Shown: positions 7,581-17,105 of the stretch, piece by piece
How the letters are laid out: each line of letters opens with the position of its first letter
Numbering within the stretch: the stretch's first letter is position 1
From: Oscillospiraceae bacterium
GTDB taxonomy: Bacteria; Bacillota; Clostridia; Oscillospirales; Oscillospiraceae
Assembly: GCA_009780435.1 (NCBI GenBank)
Contig: WRAB01000009.1
Location: 23,335 to 87,334, forward strand
DNA: 64,000 bases
Direction: 5' to 3'
Notes under the pieces: model-generated
The model's input: the letters and a program-made list of their open reading frames with translations, nothing else
Database searches by the model: none
What the model was told of the DNA's origin: nothing
Made by a program: the position numbers and the translations under genes

Positions 7581-10388
7581 ATGAGACACTTAAAACAGCG
7601 TAGATTCATCGCACTTCTTCTCGTTCTGGCTATGCTCATATCTCTCCCCGGATTTGCCGCATTTGCCGACAATAGCGAACCACCGGTTGATCCAGAGACT
7701 CACCTGGCCTTTATGCGCGGCGACGGGTACGGAAACTTCCGGCCCCTCGACTACGCCACGCGAGCTGATGTCGCCGCGATTCTCGTCCGGACACAAATTG
7801 CCGATTTTGAAGCAGGCACCTTGCCGGACGACATGACCGAATTTGACACCTTTGTCGATGTCCAATATCCCGATTCGTGGGCATTCTACTACATCGCCTG
7901 GGCGTATGACGCCGGATTTATCACCGGTGACGCGCCCGCCGCAGACGGCACGCGCACCTTCCGACCAAATGACTTGGTTCTCAGAGAAGAATTCGCCGCC
8001 ATGGTCGCACGGACTGACGAAGTGCTCACCGGCGAAGCTGACTTTGTAGACGTGGCCGATGTCAGCGCGTGGGCGACAAACCACGTGTACACCGTGTTCC
8101 AAAACGGCTGGATGATCGGCAACAACGAAGGCTACTTTAACCCGCTCAACAACCTCCTGCGCGCTGAAGTTGCAACTGTCCTCAACCGTATGTTGGGTCG
8201 GATCGACAATAATGAACTCCTCGATGTCCTAGTCAATCTCGAAGACGCCCGCGAGTTTCCCGATGTCGACGAAAACGCCTGGTATTTCGCCTCTGTCGTA
8301 GCGGCGACCAACGATCACCTGCTGACACGGGACGCAGACGGCGTGATCGACTGGATGTGGATCATTGTCCCAGAACCCACTCGGGTTGACATTCTGACCT
8401 TTGCCGATTTCCACGGCACTGTCGACAACATGATGAACGACAACGATCCCGGCGCGGCCCGGTTTGTCGCCTATGCCGAGTGGTTGAGACAGCAGAACTC
8501 GAATCCGGAGAACGTGATTGTCGTCCCCGGCGGCGATGATTTCCACGGACACCCCTTGTCGAACTATCTGATGGGTGAGCCAGCCCTTGCCATGATGCAA
8601 CAGCTCGGCGTGGAGTACATGGCACTGGGCAATCACGAGTTCTCCTTTGGTTTTGCCCGCACACTGGAGCTGTCCGAACATGTCACTTTTCTGGCCTCCG
8701 ATCTGTTTTACAATGAGGAGGGCGAATATCCCGGCGAGCGCCCCGACTTTGTAGAACCTTACGCCATTATTGAGTTTGAAGACGGCGAGATCACCGTCGC
8801 CCTCATCGGCTTGATGACCAGACTGATGTCCACCCTGGTGGCAGATCCAGTCATGGCTACCTTTGAGTTTAGAACGCCGACCTTGGCAAACGCCGACCCG
8901 GAATGGATTACCGCTACGGAAGATTTGATTGAGTATATGCGTGACACCTACGGTGCAGATGCCGTTGTCGCTGTGACCCACATGTATCGTGCGGAAGCGG
9001 CAATCCTGGCGAACCTGATCGAAGGCTTTGACGCCATTATCGGCGGCCACGGCCACGGTACATATACCGACACAGTAAACGGCACCCCGATCATTGAGGC
9101 CGGTCAGCACGGCCGCCATATGGGCCGGATTTCCCTGTACTTTGACGCAGACGGCGATCTGGACGAAGTTGATCTGTGGATGAGTCCTGCACCTCCCCCA
9201 CTTACGTCCCTGGGCCAACTCAACAATCCAAATGCCAATGTGGAGTCCATCCGTGACTTCAACCGCCCTGCCGGCACAACATTTGACGGCATTGATTTCC
9301 CGGCGTCACAGCACCCCGATTTCTTGGTGTATCCATCTATCCAGGAAGCTTATGACACCATGGCCGCAATCATCGCAGACTTTGCCGCTGATGCGGCGGA
9401 TTATCTGGATGAGGTCCTCGGTACACGGAGCATCTACAGCAACACCCGTGATGACAGAAACGTCTGGGCCACCCGCCTTGTCTCCGACTACGTTACAAGA
9501 GCCACAGATGAAGACGACTGGGTCTATGTGTCCAACTTCGGCGGCTGGAGAAATGTTCCCCCCTTCCAGTTCACCCCTGAGACAGACGTCCTCATGCGTG
9601 AGATGTATGCCACCATGCCCTTCAACAACGTAATCCTCTTATATGAGATGTACGGCAGCGAGCTTTTGACCCTCCTCAACATGCAGCCAAGTGGCGACGC
9701 CAGCACAAGCCCCCCATCGTTCGGATTAAACGGCGGCCAACCGCCTGTCGTAGATGGTGCATTTAGAGGCGAGCGCATTGATTCCGATGAAGAGCCGTTT
9801 ATGCTTGAGGGCGTTGCCCGTCCCAGATACCAGTGGTATCTGACCGCCACCGGCGAACCAATTGCGGATGACGACACTATTTACAGAGTGATTGGCTCCA
9901 ACTTCACCGCTGGCCCCGCAGCTGACAGATTCCCGTTCCCGGGCAACCCGTGGGGCAATGCCTTAGGCCAAAGAGTCGTTGCTCCGCCAGTCGCTCTGAT
10001 GCAAGACGGTACAACCATGCCCTGGAGCGACGTACCGCCCGATGGCACACTGTGGGAAGGCCTTGGCTTGCGCACACTGCGCTCTGCCATGGTTGAGCAA
10101 CAGAGATACAGAGGCGAAAACCCCGGCTACACCGCCGCACTCACCGTCGAAGCAGTCGGCGGCGGCACGGCTGTGATCTCCGCCCCCTTTGCCCCCGGCG
10201 ATCAGTCGATGAACGTCAATGTCGTCCCGCAGGCCGTCACCGTGACGGCGACAGTGCCGACAGGATACACGTTCCTCGGTTGGTTCGATGTAGACGACGA
10301 CGCTACGCCGCTTTCAACTGACTTGGTGTTCCTCTTCGTCCAAACAGGTGCCTTGAGCCTTGAGGCGCGCTTTGAACCAACTCCCTAA
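7581..10388 (+). CDS. S-layer-anchored 5'-nucleotidase-family metallophosphatase (SLH repeats N-terminal)
   Basis: 935 residues. Signal peptide about 1-29 (ends GFAAFA). SLH repeats fill about 40-255, seen as FRPLDYATRADVAAILVR, FVDVQYPDSW, FRPNDLVLREEFAAMVAR and FPDVDENAWY. A calcineurin-like phosphoesterase domain follows: FADFHG (about 274), GGDDFHG (about 318), GNHEF (about 350), a TH pair, and GGHGHG. All metal ligands of the UshA/5'-nucleotidase family appear present, followed by its C-terminal nucleotide-binding domain. The tail (about 850-935) is an InlB-type repeat ending YTFLGWFD. Likely a cell-surface nucleotide or nucleoside-phosphate hydrolase. A paralogue lies at 40.2-43.4 kb with the domains in the opposite order. 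Confidence 0.9.
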   Translation: MRHLKQRRFIALLLVLAMLISLPGFAAFADNSEPPVDPETHLAFMRGDGYGNFRPLDYATRADVAAILVRTQIADFEAGTLPDDMTEFDTFVDVQYPDSWAFYYIAWAYDAGFITGDAPAADGTRTFRPNDLVLREEFAAMVARTDEVLTGEADFVDVADVSAWATNHVYTVFQNGWMIGNNEGYFNPLNNLLRAEVATVLNRMLGRIDNNELLDVLVNLEDAREFPDVDENAWYFASVVAATNDHLLTRDADGVIDWMWIIVPEPTRVDILTFADFHGTVDNMMNDNDPGAARFVAYAEWLRQQNSNPENVIVVPGGDDFHGHPLSNYLMGEPALAMMQQLGVEYMALGNHEFSFGFARTLELSEHVTFLASDLFYNEEGEYPGERPDFVEPYAIIEFEDGEITVALIGLMTRLMSTLVADPVMATFEFRTPTLANADPEWITATEDLIEYMRDTYGADAVVAVTHMYRAEAAILANLIEGFDAIIGGHGHGTYTDTVNGTPIIEAGQHGRHMGRISLYFDADGDLDEVDLWMSPAPPPLTSLGQLNNPNANVESIRDFNRPAGTTFDGIDFPASQHPDFLVYPSIQEAYDTMAAIIADFAADAADYLDEVLGTRSIYSNTRDDRNVWATRLVSDYVTRATDEDDWVYVSNFGGWRNVPPFQFTPETDVLMREMYATMPFNNVILLYEMYGSELLTLLNMQPSGDASTSPPSFGLNGGQPPVVDGAFRGERIDSDEEPFMLEGVARPRYQWYLTATGEPIADDDTIYRVIGSNFTAGPAADRFPFPGNPWGNALGQRVVAPPVALMQDGTTMPWSDVPPDGTLWEGLGLRTLRSAMVEQQRYRGENPGYTAALTVEAVGGGTAVISAPFAPGDQSMNVNVVPQAVTVTATVPTGYTFLGWFDVDDDATPLSTDLVFLFVQTGALSLEARFEPTP

Positions 10389-10404
10389 CGAACTGCTTCA
10401 CCCA

Positions 10405-10440
10405 AAGAGAGGCGCACAGCATGTGCGCCTCTCTTCCCTT
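10405..10440 (+). terminator. Terminator after the SLH/5'-nucleotidase gene
   Basis: Perfect 13-bp stem (10405-10417 with 10423-10435), a 5-base loop, then a pyrimidine-rich tail. Confidence 0.75.
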
Positions 10441-10454
10441 TATCGCAGCAACAA

Positions 10455-10492
10455 AAAATGCGCCGGCGCAATTTCTGCACCGGCGCATTTTT
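10455..10492 (-). terminator. Terminator of hpf (possibly bidirectional)
   Basis: A GC-rich stem (AAATGCGCCGG at 10456-10466 with 10480-10490) is flanked by A-run and T-run, so it can work on either strand; it lies 15 bases after the hpf stop. Confidence 0.75.
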
Positions 10493-10506
10493 AGTATACA
10501 ATTAGA

Positions 10507-11061
10507 CTACATATCGCCGGACTCAATCAGTCCATACCCGCCCTGTCTGCGCTTGTAGACTACGGAAAAGGCGTCCCCGGCGTTCATGTTCCGGAAGACG
10601 AAAAACTCATGATCCAGCAAATTCATCTGCAAGATGGCCTCTTCCGGTGCCATGGGTTTGATGGGAAAGCGTTTTGTCCGGACGATCCGGAACTCTTTCT
10701 CTTCCTCGTCCTCTGTGCGAGCGTAGCTGGGCAAGGCGCCGATCTCCCGTTCGATGACACCGGCCCGGAGTTTTTTCTCCAACCGGGTTTTGTGCTTTCT
10801 GATCTGCCGCTCGATAGCGGCCACGGCAGAATCAATGGTGGCGAACACGTCGCTGGTGACCTCAGAGACCCGGTAGTACATGCCGTTGGCGTGGAGGGTG
10901 ACCTCTACTTTGAAGCGGCCCCGCTCTGTGGCGAAAGTGACGTGGGCTTCCGGTTCTTGCTCTTCCTTGAAAAAGCGGGCCAGTTTCCCAATCTTTCTCT
11001 CTGCGTACTCTCTTAGATCGTCTGTCAGCTGGACTTTCTTCTCATAAAACGTGAATTTCAT
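10507..11061 (-). CDS. hpf: Ribosome hibernation promoting factor, long form
   Basis: 184 residues. The N-terminal half (about 1-100) is the ribosome-binding HPF/RaiA fold, beginning MKFTFYEKKVQLTDDLREY. The C-terminal half (about 125-184) is the dimerisation domain of long HPF, with RTKRFPIKPMAPEEAILQM and HEFFVFRNMNAGDAFSVVY. It dimerises 70S ribosomes into inactive 100S particles in resting cells. The ATG at 11061 follows an AAAGGAG site; the upstream ATG at 11085 does not fit. Single-gene unit with its own promoter and terminator. Confidence 0.95.
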   Translation of the reverse strand: MKFTFYEKKVQLTDDLREYAERKIGKLARFFKEEQEPEAHVTFATERGRFKVEVTLHANGMYYRVSEVTSDVFATIDSAVAAIERQIRKHKTRLEKKLRAGVIEREIGALPSYARTEDEEEKEFRIVRTKRFPIKPMAPEEAILQMNLLDHEFFVFRNMNAGDAFSVVYKRRQGGYGLIESGDM

Positions 11062-11104
11062 ATGTCTCAACTCCTTTTGGTGCAAAGGTACTTGTACACG
11101 TTCT

Positions 11105-11132
11105 ATTATACCATAGTTTCCTATATTTGCAA
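11105..11132 (-). promoter_or_regulatory. Promoter of hpf
   Basis: On the minus strand: TTGCAA, a 16-base spacer, then TATAAT preceded by TGG (extended -10), 44 bases upstream of the hpf ATG. Confidence 0.65.
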
Positions 11133-11147
11133 ATGAAAATTCTGTTA

Positions 11148-11178
11148 CAATTCCCCCCGCCTACGGCGGGGGGAATTG
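11148..11178 (-). terminator. Strong hairpin after the uridine-salvage operon
   Basis: Perfect 14-bp stem (11148-11161 with 11165-11178) and a 3-base loop, 14 bases after the stop of the kinase-like gene. The downstream minus-strand tail is only weakly T-rich. Confidence 0.6.
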
Positions 11179-11192
11179 CCGTTCCTGCTGTT

Positions 11193-11750
11193 TCATAATA
11201 CAAAGTCACATCGCGCCTGTATATCGAGTTGAGAGAAATACCATTTCTCCATGGGAATCCATTTCGTTTGAAATTGTTCGATTTGCGCCCCCCCGTTGCG
11301 GGCCTTGATCCGCCTCAGTTGCTCTGGTTCATCGACAGTCATAAAAACCTTAATATGATACGGCTCCCCGAAGACCGGGTGTAGACTATAGGCCCCCTCT
11401 ACCACCGTCAATGGATGGGGCCGGATGGTGATCTCTGGGCCAAACCCCATGGTCTTGCAGTCAAATGGTCGATAGGAAAAGGTACTGTGGGCCTGTAACG
11501 GGGTGAGAACTTCTTCGATGAACCGCTCATAGTCCACATTGCCCCCCGGCTCTGCCAACCGCGCCTCAGTCCGTTGCTCTGCTTGCAGAAAAAAGTGATC
11601 CATATGTATCACATTGCATTGATACGCCTGTTGTAACGCCGTCGCCAGAGTGGATTTTCCCGCGGCGCTGTCTCCGTCAATGGCGAGGAGAATCGGCTCC
11701 CCGGTTTCCATGCGCCCATCAATGCAATGGCGCAATGCCTGTTCTATCAT
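11193..11750 (-). CDS. Uridine-kinase-like P-loop protein
   Basis: 185 residues. A Walker A motif AIDGDSAAGKST (about residues 24-35) and the following HMDHFFL stretch (as in uridine kinases) identify the Udk/phosphoribulokinase fold; VEGAYSLHP is the second conserved block. It probably phosphorylates uridine or a related nucleoside to the monophosphate in the cytoplasm. The ATG at 11750 has AGGGGGCG before it and lies 11 bases after the preceding stop; an upstream start at 11792 would overlap that gene. The operon with uridine phosphorylase supports a pyrimidine-nucleoside role. It is shorter than typical Udk (about 210 residues), so the exact substrate is uncertain. Confidence 0.7.
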   Translation of the reverse strand: MIEQALRHCIDGRMETGEPILLAIDGDSAAGKSTLATALQQAYQCNVIHMDHFFLQAEQRTEARLAEPGGNVDYERFIEEVLTPLQAHSTFSYRPFDCKTMGFGPEITIRPHPLTVVEGAYSLHPVFGEPYHIKVFMTVDEPEQLRRIKARNGGAQIEQFQTKWIPMEKWYFSQLDIQARCDFVL

Positions 11751-11761
11751 AGCGCCGCCCC

Positions 11762-12451
11762 CTATATGGTACAACTGGCCCGACGGAGACATGGCGGGCT
11801 GATATAGAGCACACAGGCGTTGCCATCCACCGGATTGATCTGCCCCTCTATATTGACCGCAAGGGCATCAGTGGCCGTTTTTATCTGCCGCTCCGCCGCC
11901 GCACAGCCGGACTCCGGATTGCGCCGATCAATAGGGCGAGCCAGGGCATAGTCCGCCAGAACTGCGCTTTCGGCGATTGTATCCCCCAGACCCATGGCGA
12001 CAATCACCGGGGCGACGGCAGCTATCTCCGCCTGCTTCACAAACTCTACAAGCGCCGCCTGATTTACAACTCCGCTCGATTCAATCCGTCGGGCTGTGTG
12101 GAACATCAGCCGCAGGGCGATCTGATCTCCCGGCACCTGACGGGTGTGCATCGTCGGCTCTATGCCATAACCCATTCCCGCCCGGCGCACAGCTTCTATG
12201 GTGCCGTCCACAATCGTGACGGCATCTCCCACGTCGGCAAAGAGTACGGGTGAGCCGATCTCTCCACTCTCCTGTGTGACTGTTTGGAAACGCTCCAGCA
12301 GATTTATCAGCTCCAAGCGAACCGGTTCCCTCTCCTCGCTGTCGGCAGCGCATTCGATCCCCATGGCAATATCCGGCGGGAGCCAGGTGCGCGCCCGGAT
12401 CCAAAGCCACTCTACCGCCAACCCTATTTCACTATATGCAATCTCCCGCAC
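11762..12451 (-). CDS. Class I fumarase/tartrate-dehydratase alpha-like protein lacking the Fe-S cysteines
   Basis: 229 residues. A GTG start at 12451 gives the family-typical MREI N-terminus, 5 bases after the udp stop; a TTG at 12469 is the alternative. Matches to the alpha subunit of class I fumarases: MREIAYSEIGLAVEWLWIRA, WLPPDI, VPGDQI, APVIVAMGLGDT followed by LADYALARPIDRRNPE, and ALAVNIE. The three cluster-binding cysteine sites seem lost: the usual PICQDTG is replaced by SPVLFADVG, the Cys before the PPIVVGVG loop by AAVAPV, and the C-terminal one lies in a diverged tail. No beta subunit is nearby. It is therefore unlikely to be a normal Fe-S hydratase; function unknown, perhaps tied to uridine salvage by its neighbours. 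Confidence 0.65.
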   Translation of the reverse strand: MREIAYSEIGLAVEWLWIRARTWLPPDIAMGIECAADSEEREPVRLELINLLERFQTVTQESGEIGSPVLFADVGDAVTIVDGTIEAVRRAGMGYGIEPTMHTRQVPGDQIALRLMFHTARRIESSGVVNQAALVEFVKQAEIAAVAPVIVAMGLGDTIAESAVLADYALARPIDRRNPESGCAAAERQIKTATDALAVNIEGQINPVDGNACVLYISPPCLRRASCTI

Positions 12452-12456
12452 AGTAA

Positions 12457-13218
12457 TTATGCCCCGCAATCCAGTTGGATCAGGCGCTCAATGGCACGCA
12501 CACCCACCCGGATTGCCTGCTCCGGATCGTGGCAGTGGGGATCGGAGAGCCCTTCCAATTTGCGCTCCTGATTCCAGATCACAGCGAGGACGCATCCCGC
12601 CCGGACGCCGAGACTGGCCGCCACGGTGTACAGGGCCGCAGATTCCATCTCACTGGCCAGGACACCGAGCCGCTTCCAGGCTTTCCAGTTGTTTAACAGC
12701 ATGTCCGCTACGGGCATCCGCTCCGGGCTGTGCTGGCCGTAGAAAGAGTCCTTGCACTGCACCACCCCGGCATGACAGGTCTGTCCCAGGTCTTTCGCCG
12801 CCTGCATTAGGGCCGTGGACACGTCGAAATCCGCCACGGCAGGGAACGCGATGGGAGCATATTCCAGGCTTGTACCCTCCATGCGGACTGCTCCCGTGGC
12901 CACAACACAGTCCCCGCCCATGACCTTTAGATTGATCCCGCCGCAGGTACCGACCCGGATGAACGTATCCGCCCCTACGGCAAAAAGTTCCTCCATGGCA
13001 ATGGCCGCCGACGGCCCGCCGATCCCTGTGGATGCGACAGAGACCTTCTCTCCCAATAGATAGCCGGTATACGTGGTATACTCCCGGTTTTGCGCCACCA
13101 GCTTCGCGTCGTCGAAATAGCGGGCAATTGCCTCGCACCGGCCCGGATCGCCGGGCAGGATACAATATTTACCCACGTCTCCGGGCGCGCAAGCGATGTG
13201 ATATTGTCGTTCAGACAT
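12457..13218 (-). CDS. udp: Uridine phosphorylase
   Basis: 253 residues, nucleoside phosphorylase family I. It splits uridine with phosphate into uracil and ribose 1-phosphate. Visible: [17 protein letters not shown] (phosphate site), [26 protein letters not shown], an [13 protein letters not shown] block as in E. coli Udp, and EMESAAL (ribose-binding Glu). The ATG follows GGAGGAAC. First gene of a tight operon with the fumarase-like and kinase-like genes (gaps of 5 and 11 bases). A broader nucleoside specificity cannot be excluded. Confidence 0.88.
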   Translation of the reverse strand: MSERQYHIACAPGDVGKYCILPGDPGRCEAIARYFDDAKLVAQNREYTTYTGYLLGEKVSVASTGIGGPSAAIAMEELFAVGADTFIRVGTCGGINLKVMGGDCVVATGAVRMEGTSLEYAPIAFPAVADFDVSTALMQAAKDLGQTCHAGVVQCKDSFYGQHSPERMPVADMLLNNWKAWKRLGVLASEMESAALYTVAASLGVRAGCVLAVIWNQERKLEGLSDPHCHDPEQAIRVGVRAIERLIQLDCGA

Positions 13219-13269
13219 TGGTTGTTCCTCCTATATAATTATCTTTAGTCGGGCGGCAGGTTGCCGCCT

Positions 13270-14028
13270 CTACGCTGGTTTACATAAAAAATTGATCACT
13301 TCTCCCGCGATCACCAGCCCCGCCACGGCAGGGACGATGGCGTTGGAGGCGGGGATCTGTCGTCGGATGGTGCAGGTTCTGGCCACATCCGGGGGACAGA
13401 TACAATTTTTCTTACAATCCGCCGACGTGTCCTCGATGGGCGTTCTGGCCGGCTCCTTGGAGTAAACCACCTTGAGGGCGGGTACGCCCCGTTTGCGCAA
13501 CTCTCGCCGCATGACGCGGGCCAAGGGGTCCTGTTCCGTGGCGTAGATATCCGTCACCACAAAGGCCGTAGGGTCGATCTTATTGGCGGCCCCCATGGCG
13601 CTGATGATGGGTACTCCCGCCGCCTCGGCTCGAACGATCAGTTCCAGCTTCGCCGTCACCGTGTCTATGGCATCTACGATATAGTCGTATTGAGAGAGAT
13701 CGTACTGCTCCGCCACATCTGGCCCATAAAAGACCCGGTGGATCTCCACCTGGGCATTTGGGTTGATCTCCAAAATCCGCCGGGCCATGGCGTCTGTCTT
13801 GTACTCTCCTACGGTTGCACGTGTTGCCATAATCTGACGATTTAGATTGGTCAGGCAGATTTTGTCGTCGTCGAATAAGGCCAGCCGCCCCACGCCAGAT
13901 CGGGCCAGGGCCTCCACCGTGTGGCCGCCCACACCGCCGATGCCGAAGACGGCCACACTGCTCTGAAATAACCGCTCTATGGCCGCACTGCCGTAGAGCA
14001 TTCTGGTACGGGAAAACTGGTCTAGCAT
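13270..14028 (-). CDS. tcdA: tRNA threonylcarbamoyladenosine dehydratase
   Basis: 252 residues, ThiF/E1-like ATP-dependent enzyme that cyclises the t6A37 base of ANN-decoding tRNAs. Motifs: FGIGGVGGHTVEALARSG (ATP loop), DDDKICLTNLNRQ (the usual family pattern), DAIDTV, and AMGAANKIDPT as in TcdA/YgdL. Four Cys in DCKKNCICPPDVARTC may bind metal. RBS GAGGAG precedes the ATG. A short GC hairpin (13252-13268) directly follows the stop. Confidence 0.88.
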   Translation of the reverse strand: MLDQFSRTRMLYGSAAIERLFQSSVAVFGIGGVGGHTVEALARSGVGRLALFDDDKICLTNLNRQIMATRATVGEYKTDAMARRILEINPNAQVEIHRVFYGPDVAEQYDLSQYDYIVDAIDTVTAKLELIVRAEAAGVPIISAMGAANKIDPTAFVVTDIYATEQDPLARVMRRELRKRGVPALKVVYSKEPARTPIEDTSADCKKNCICPPDVARTCTIRRQIPASNAIVPAVAGLVIAGEVINFLCKPA

Positions 14029-14105
14029 GTTGTCGGGTCTCCTCTGTTGTACAGTAAAAAATCTTCTATAGTCAGTATAGCATGTCTCGTCCTGTCAGGC
14101 AAGAC

Positions 14106-14872
<767 letters not shown>

Positions 14873-14874
<2 letters not shown>

Positions 14875-14904
14875 CCCGTCAAAAGGTATAGGTTTTGACG
14901 GGTC
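14873..14904. repeat. Palindrome copy 1, possible recombination site and/or terminator
   Basis: A 12-bp perfect stem (14873-14884 with 14893-14904) around GGTATAGG. The inner 22 bases (14878-14899) match palindrome copy 2 at 20 of 22 positions. It overlaps the recombinase stop codon, so it could serve as that gene's terminator, but no proper T-run follows. Confidence 0.6.
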
Positions 14905-15003
14905 GTTGTTAATAATTAATTTAGCACAAATATCTTGCAAAAACAAGCTGTTTTTTCAAATTTGTAGAAAATTTGAAACCGGCTTTTTGGCGGATAGGGC
15001 ATT

Positions 15004-15025
15004 GTCAAAACCTATAGGTTTTGAC
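15004..15025. repeat. Palindrome copy 2, possible recombinase crossover site
   Basis: Perfect 22-base palindrome: half-site GTCAAAACC, centre TATA, then GGTTTTGAC. The layout (AAAACC facing GGTTTT around a short centre) resembles the crossover sites of Hin/Gin-type invertases. It lies 126 bases from copy 1 and 33 bases before the SLH gene. Confidence 0.6.
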
Positions 15026-15058
15026 TGTTTGTTGAATTGAAAAAGGGGTTGTAGCTTT

Positions 15059-16081
15059 ATGAAAAGAAAACTCATCAGTTTGTTGCTCGTGCTCGTTCTA
15101 ATCCTCAGCATGGCGCCGATTGCTTCGGCGGAAACTGGAACATCGACATTCTTCAGTTTCTTTGTTGTCCAAGAAATTCCTGATTCAGACGAACATATCG
15201 GCATCGAAAATGCTGTTGTTGTAATCTATGCAGACGATGTTGAAATATTTCGTTGCAATACCTCTACTATTGGACGAATATTGTTCACGGAAGGACTTCC
15301 AAGTGGAACAACAACTTTGCGCATAACCGTTGATTTTCCAGTTGGATATACGCTCCAACGAGTAACTTATAGTTTTTTTGCAGGTGGCGGTAGTGTATCA
15401 CTCATGTCAGACGGTACATTTATCATAACAAATCTAAGCGGATTTTTTATTGATTTTGGTATTACCTGGAGAGTTGCTCCGGACGCTGGAACACCACCCC
15501 CACCGGATCGCTTCACCGATGTCCCTCCCACCGCCTGGTTCCACGACGCCGTGGCATTCGTCTACGACGAAGGTATCATGCGCGGCGCATCTCCAACCAC
15601 ATTTGATCCAATGGCCGACTTCCACCGGGAGCAGGTAGTCGCCACCCTGTTCCGCATGTACCACGGCCGCCCCGCAAACGCCAGTGATCCCACGGCGACG
15701 CCTTTTGCCGATGTAGACCCCGGCAGATGGTACGCCCCATACATTGCATGGGCATTTGAACAGGGCATTGTCACCGGGCAAACGGCGACCACATTCGGCA
15801 CAGGGGACCCGGTCACGAGACAGGACTTTGCCGTGCTGGTTCACCGGTTTGCCAGCTTCACGGGAGCAGATACCAGCGTCCCGGATGACTTTATCCTCCA
15901 ATTCATCGATCAGTTCCCCGATGCGGACACTACAGGAAGCTGGGCGCAAGACGCCCTGGCCTGGGCATTCCATACGGGGTTGATTACAGGCACGGGCGAA
16001 GGCGTCGTGTTGCCGTGGGGCTCTGCCATCAGAGCGGAAGCTGCGACCATCCTCATGCGGTATGTGCAGAGAATTGCATAG
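15059..16081 (+). CDS. Secreted S-layer-homology (SLH) protein
   Basis: 340 residues. Signal peptide about 1-26 (ends ASA). Residues about 28-140 form a beta-rich domain with no motif I recognise, perhaps Ig-like. After a Pro linker there are three SLH repeats (about 150-340): FTDVPPTAWFHDAVAFVYD, FADVDPGRWYAPYIAWAFE and FPDADTTGSWAQDALAWAF, each followed by a DPMADFHRE-type helix. It would bind pyruvylated wall polymer. AAGGGG precedes the ATG. The upstream segment between the palindromes lacks a clear forward promoter in the orientation given. The first 400 bases are more AT-rich than the SLH part, suggesting a joined or exchanged N-terminal domain. Confidence 0.85.
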   Translation: MKRKLISLLLVLVLILSMAPIASAETGTSTFFSFFVVQEIPDSDEHIGIENAVVVIYADDVEIFRCNTSTIGRILFTEGLPSGTTTLRITVDFPVGYTLQRVTYSFFAGGGSVSLMSDGTFIITNLSGFFIDFGITWRVAPDAGTPPPPDRFTDVPPTAWFHDAVAFVYDEGIMRGASPTTFDPMADFHREQVVATLFRMYHGRPANASDPTATPFADVDPGRWYAPYIAWAFEQGIVTGQTATTFGTGDPVTRQDFAVLVHRFASFTGADTSVPDDFILQFIDQFPDADTTGSWAQDALAWAFHTGLITGTGEGVVLPWGSAIRAEAATILMRYVQRIA

Positions 16082-16110
16082 CAAATAAAAATCAGACGCA
16101 TATAGAAAAG

Positions 16111-16152
16111 CCCCGCCGTGTATCCCAAAAGGGATATGCGGCGGGGTTCGTT
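16111..16152 (+). terminator. Terminator after the SLH gene
   Basis: A 16-bp stem with one mismatch (16111-16126 with 16131-16146), an AAAA loop, then a short T-rich tail. Confidence 0.7.
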
Positions 16153-16192
16153 TCGCTATCCAGGTGGCACAGCATTTTGTAGGGCCGGCCCA

Positions 16193-17083
16193 TCACATGA
16201 AATACGCTCTGGCCGCCTCTGCGTCCTGTTGAATCTGGCGCTTGAGCGCTTCAATGCCGTCAAATTTGATCTCCGGGCGGATGAAGTGGAAAAATTCCAC
16301 CCGGACTTGCCTGCCGTAGAGATTGCCGCTAAAATCCAGAATGTAACTCTCCACCGTCATCTGATCCGCTGCGCCGACTGTGGGCCGCAGGCCGATATTG
16401 GTCACGGCGATGTGGGGCTGTTCTAAGTAAACACGAGTCGCGTATACGCCCCGGGCGGGGACGAGCACCCCGTCTGAAAACGTCATGTTGATCGTAGGCG
16501 CGCCGATGGTGCGGCCCAGCTTATATCCGTAGCGCACCGTGTCCACCAGGGTGTGGGGGTGACCCAATAGACGATTGGCCCGTTCCATATCCCCGGCCAG
16601 GAGCAACTGCCGGATATGGGTGGAACTGACAATCTGGCCGTCTAGAGAGACCTCCCCGATCACGTCACAGCCGATCCCCAGTTCGGCGCATCGCGCCCGG
16701 AGGAGATCGGGTGTCCCCGCCCCACCGTAGCCGAAGTGGAAGTTGTGGCCGCAGACCACGTGAATCGCACCGAATTTCTCTTGGAGCGCCGTGATGAACG
16801 CCATCCAACTCATACGCCGGAATGGCTCGTCAAAGTGGAGAATCAACACGTCTCGAATCCCGTAGAGCCGCTCAATGAGATCCACCCGCCCCGCCGGGGC
16901 GTTGATGAGGGGAACCCGCTCACCGGTAACCAGTTGTCCGGGGTGGGTATCGAAGGTCAGTACCGAGGGCGTTGCGCCCAATTGACTGGCGCGCGCTTTC
17001 GTCTTCTCCAACAGGGCGGCGTGGCCCAGGTGTATCCCATCAAAAAAACCCAGGGCGATGACCCGTTTTTTATCAGTCGCCAT
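16193..17083 (-). CDS. ribF: Bifunctional riboflavin kinase / FAD synthetase
   Basis: 296 residues. The N-terminal nucleotidyltransferase (about 1-180) has ALGFFDGIHLGHAALL and TFDTHP, plus the STHIRQLL block near its end. The C-terminal riboflavin kinase (about 182-296) has YGYKLGRTIGAPTIN (the GxPTxN loop) and GVYATRVYL. It makes FMN then FAD. GGAGC lies 11 bases before the ATG. Last gene of the rimP-nusA-infB operon, as in many Firmicutes, although an alcohol dehydrogenase gene now separates it from truB. Confidence 0.93.
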   Translation of the reverse strand: MATDKKRVIALGFFDGIHLGHAALLEKTKARASQLGATPSVLTFDTHPGQLVTGERVPLINAPAGRVDLIERLYGIRDVLILHFDEPFRRMSWMAFITALQEKFGAIHVVCGHNFHFGYGGAGTPDLLRARCAELGIGCDVIGEVSLDGQIVSSTHIRQLLLAGDMERANRLLGHPHTLVDTVRYGYKLGRTIGAPTINMTFSDGVLVPARGVYATRVYLEQPHIAVTNIGLRPTVGAADQMTVESYILDFSGNLYGRQVRVEFFHFIRPEIKFDGIEALKRQIQQDAEAARAYFM

Positions 17084-17105
17084 TGTCTCTATCGCTCCTA
17101 CACGA

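Noticed and set aside
12457..14028. Single operon from tcdA into udp
   Set aside because: A 51-base gap with a GC hairpin after the tcdA stop makes this uncertain; not claimed.
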